From NCBI RefSeq assembly GCF_001270495.1, contig NZ_LGUR01000271.1, positions 1 through 25,724 of the forward strand: a stretch of DNA of 25,724 bases. The letters are read 5' to 3'. The position numbers and the translations under genes were made by a program. Below, one piece after another: positions 24,573 to 25,724 of the stretch. The notes below the pieces were generated by a model that did no database searches, was not told the DNA's origin, and was given only the letters and a program-made list of their open reading frames with translations. Positions within the stretch are counted from its first letter, which is position 1. Each line of letters begins with the position of its first letter. Origin of the DNA: Streptomyces viridochromogenes (GTDB lineage Bacteria > Actinomycetota > Actinomycetes > Streptomycetales > Streptomycetaceae).

Positions 24573-25361
24573 TACAGCACTGACACAGAAACGTCTAATT
24601 CGGGCGCCGGCGGAGTGCAGTCGGTGGACCGGGCCATCAGCGTGCTGGAGATCCTCGCCCAGCGCGGCGAAGCGGGCGTCAGCGAGGTCGCGGCCGAGAT
24701 CGACGTGCACAAGTCCACCGCGTTCCGCCTGCTCGGCGCCCTGGAGGCACGCGGCCTCGTGGAGCAGGCCGGCGAGCGCGGCAAGTACCGCCTCGGCTTC
24801 GGCATCGTCCGTCTGGCCGGCGCGGTCACGGACCGTATCGACATCACCCAGCAGGGGCGGCCGGTGTGCGAGCGCCTCGCCGAGGAGCTCGGCGAGACGG
24901 TGAACATCGCGGTCATGCAGGAGCACTACGCGATCAACCTCTACCAGGTGCGCGGCCCCGGGGCGATCACCGCGCACAACTGGGTCGGCCAGCTCACGCC
25001 ACTGCACGCCACGTCGAGCGGCAAGATCCTGCTGGCGCACCTCCCCGCCAAGAAGCGGACCGCGCTGCTGACCACCGTCGGCATGAAGAAGGTCACCCCG
25101 AACACCATCACCGCGAAGACGAAGCTCGAGAAGAACCTCTCCGAAGCGCGGGAGCGGGGCTACGCCTTCACCCTGGAGGAGATGGAGATCGGCCTGCACG
25201 CCATGGCCGCGCCGGTCCGCAACCGGGACGGCAAGGTCATCGCGGCACTCAGCGCCTCCGGACCCGCTTACCGGCTCACCGAGCATCGCCTGCACGAACT
25301 CTCCCCGGCGCTGATCAAGGGCGCCGAGGAGATCAGCCAGCGGCTGGGCTACCTGCACTGA
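24564..25361 (+). CDS. IclR-family transcriptional regulator, copy 2
   Basis: This 265-residue protein aligns without gaps to the regulator at 5689. The winged helix-turn-helix lies at about 18-80, with VHKSTAFRLLGALEARG at 48-64 identical to copy 1, and the effector-binding domain at about 95-265. The differences fall mostly in the first 16 residues and scattered through the effector domain, so the two may read the same DNA site but respond to different ligands. The GTG at 24564 was chosen over an upstream in-frame ATG at 24384: it gives the shared MSN start, fits the -10 box for a leaderless message, and the upstream stretch is the divergent betA promoter. It ends 9 nt from the convergent Rieske gene. 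Confidence 0.9.
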   Translation: MSNYSTDTETSNSGAGGVQSVDRAISVLEILAQRGEAGVSEVAAEIDVHKSTAFRLLGALEARGLVEQAGERGKYRLGFGIVRLAGAVTDRIDITQQGRPVCERLAEELGETVNIAVMQEHYAINLYQVRGPGAITAHNWVGQLTPLHATSSGKILLAHLPAKKRTALLTTVGMKKVTPNTITAKTKLEKNLSEARERGYAFTLEEMEIGLHAMAAPVRNRDGKVIAALSASGPAYRLTEHRLHELSPALIKGAEEISQRLGYLH

Positions 25362-25370
25362 CCCGCGCGG

Positions 25371-25724
25371 TTACGGCCGGGGGACGCCGAGACGGTCGTT
25401 CACCCAGTCGTGGAAAGCGCCGATGTGGTGCTCGCTGGGCACCAGCACCCCGCCCTTGGCGTACATGCGCGAACTCATACCGGGCTGGGTCCGTTCGCAT
25501 GCCTCGAAGTCCTGGCGGTTGACCCGGTCGAAGAGTTCCACGGACCGGCTGACGTCCTTGCCGCTCTCGACGACGTGCGGCAGGTACAGCCAGTCGCACT
25601 CCACGATCGTGCGGTCCACTGACACCGGGTACATCCGGTGGAAGATCACGTGGTCCGGCACGAGGTTGACGAACACCTGGGGCCTGACGGTGATCGCGTA
25701 GTACCGGCGGTCCTGGTCCTCGGC
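25371..25724 (-). CDS. Rieske-type oxygenase alpha subunit, second copy (C-terminal 117 residues only)
   Basis: This partial frame runs off the right edge, and its start lies outside the window. It ends in a TAA at 25371-25373. The visible 117 residues resemble the C-terminal catalytic domain of GbcA/choline-monooxygenase-type proteins: YYAITVRPQVFVNLVPDHV, then HRMYPVSVDRTIVECDWLY, then DRVNRQDFEACERTQPGM and SEHHIGAFHDWV. The Rieske centre and most iron ligands are not visible. It cannot be compared directly with the left-edge gene because the two visible parts do not overlap. Its place beside betA and the second IclR gene suggests a betaine or related quaternary-amine demethylase. Confidence 0.75.
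   Translation of the reverse strand, partial: AEDQDRRYYAITVRPQVFVNLVPDHVIFHRMYPVSVDRTIVECDWLYLPHVVESGKDVSRSVELFDRVNRQDFEACERTQPGMSSRMYAKGGVLVPSEHHIGAFHDWVNDRLGVPRP

Overview
The window looks like a chromosomal segment of a Streptomyces or close relative. It is very GC-rich, has GTG and TTG starts as well as ATG, has long antisense shadow frames, and carries a GC-rich dispersed element of a type I recall from Streptomyces intergenic regions. Almost every gene belongs to one theme: uptake of choline/glycine betaine and its stepwise oxidation to glycine, with disposal of the released one-carbon units.

Layout, left to right. (1) Minus-strand operon, positions 4350 to 1 and beyond the left edge: dimethylglycine oxidase copy 1, monomeric sarcosine oxidase, and the N-terminal 221 residues of a Rieske oxygenase resembling glycine betaine demethylase GbcA. 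(2) Divergent from it, plus strand: purU copy 1 (formyl-THF hydrolase) and an IclR-family regulator. (3) Minus-strand operon 14920 to 6524: dimethylglycine oxidase copy 2, folD, soxB, a fused soxD-soxA reading frame, and soxG. (4) Minus-strand operon 20723 to 15139: betaine aldehyde dehydrogenase betB, then the betaine ABC transporter proV-proW-proX, ending at a strong hairpin. (5) Divergent from betB: purU copy 2. (6) Minus strand 24412 to 21902: choline dehydrogenase betA and a small metF-like reductase. (7) Divergent from betA: a second IclR regulator. (8) At the right edge, the C-terminal 117 residues of a second Rieske oxygenase.

Pathway logic. BetA and BetB convert choline to glycine betaine, and ProVWX imports betaine. 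A GbcA-type Rieske enzyme would demethylate betaine to dimethylglycine. The dimethylglycine oxidases make sarcosine, and the monomeric or heterotetrameric sarcosine oxidase makes glycine. The folate-dependent oxidases yield 5,10-methylene-THF. FolD and PurU can turn this into formate plus free THF, while the MetF-like enzyme could send it to methyl-THF. Dimethylglycine oxidase, PurU, the IclR regulator, the Rieske enzyme and sarcosine oxidation are each present twice.

The two most interesting signals are these. First, a 17-bp dyad of form GTTGCG-N5-CGCAAC occurs at every promoter region of the cluster, mostly as tandem pairs with exactly 19-bp periodicity. At both IclR genes it overlaps the start codon, and a -10 box is placed for leaderless transcription. 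Second, soxD and soxA are joined in frame across a Streptomyces-type dispersed repeat that has replaced the usual gene boundary. No RNA genes, CRISPR arrays, insertion sequences or phage genes were seen.
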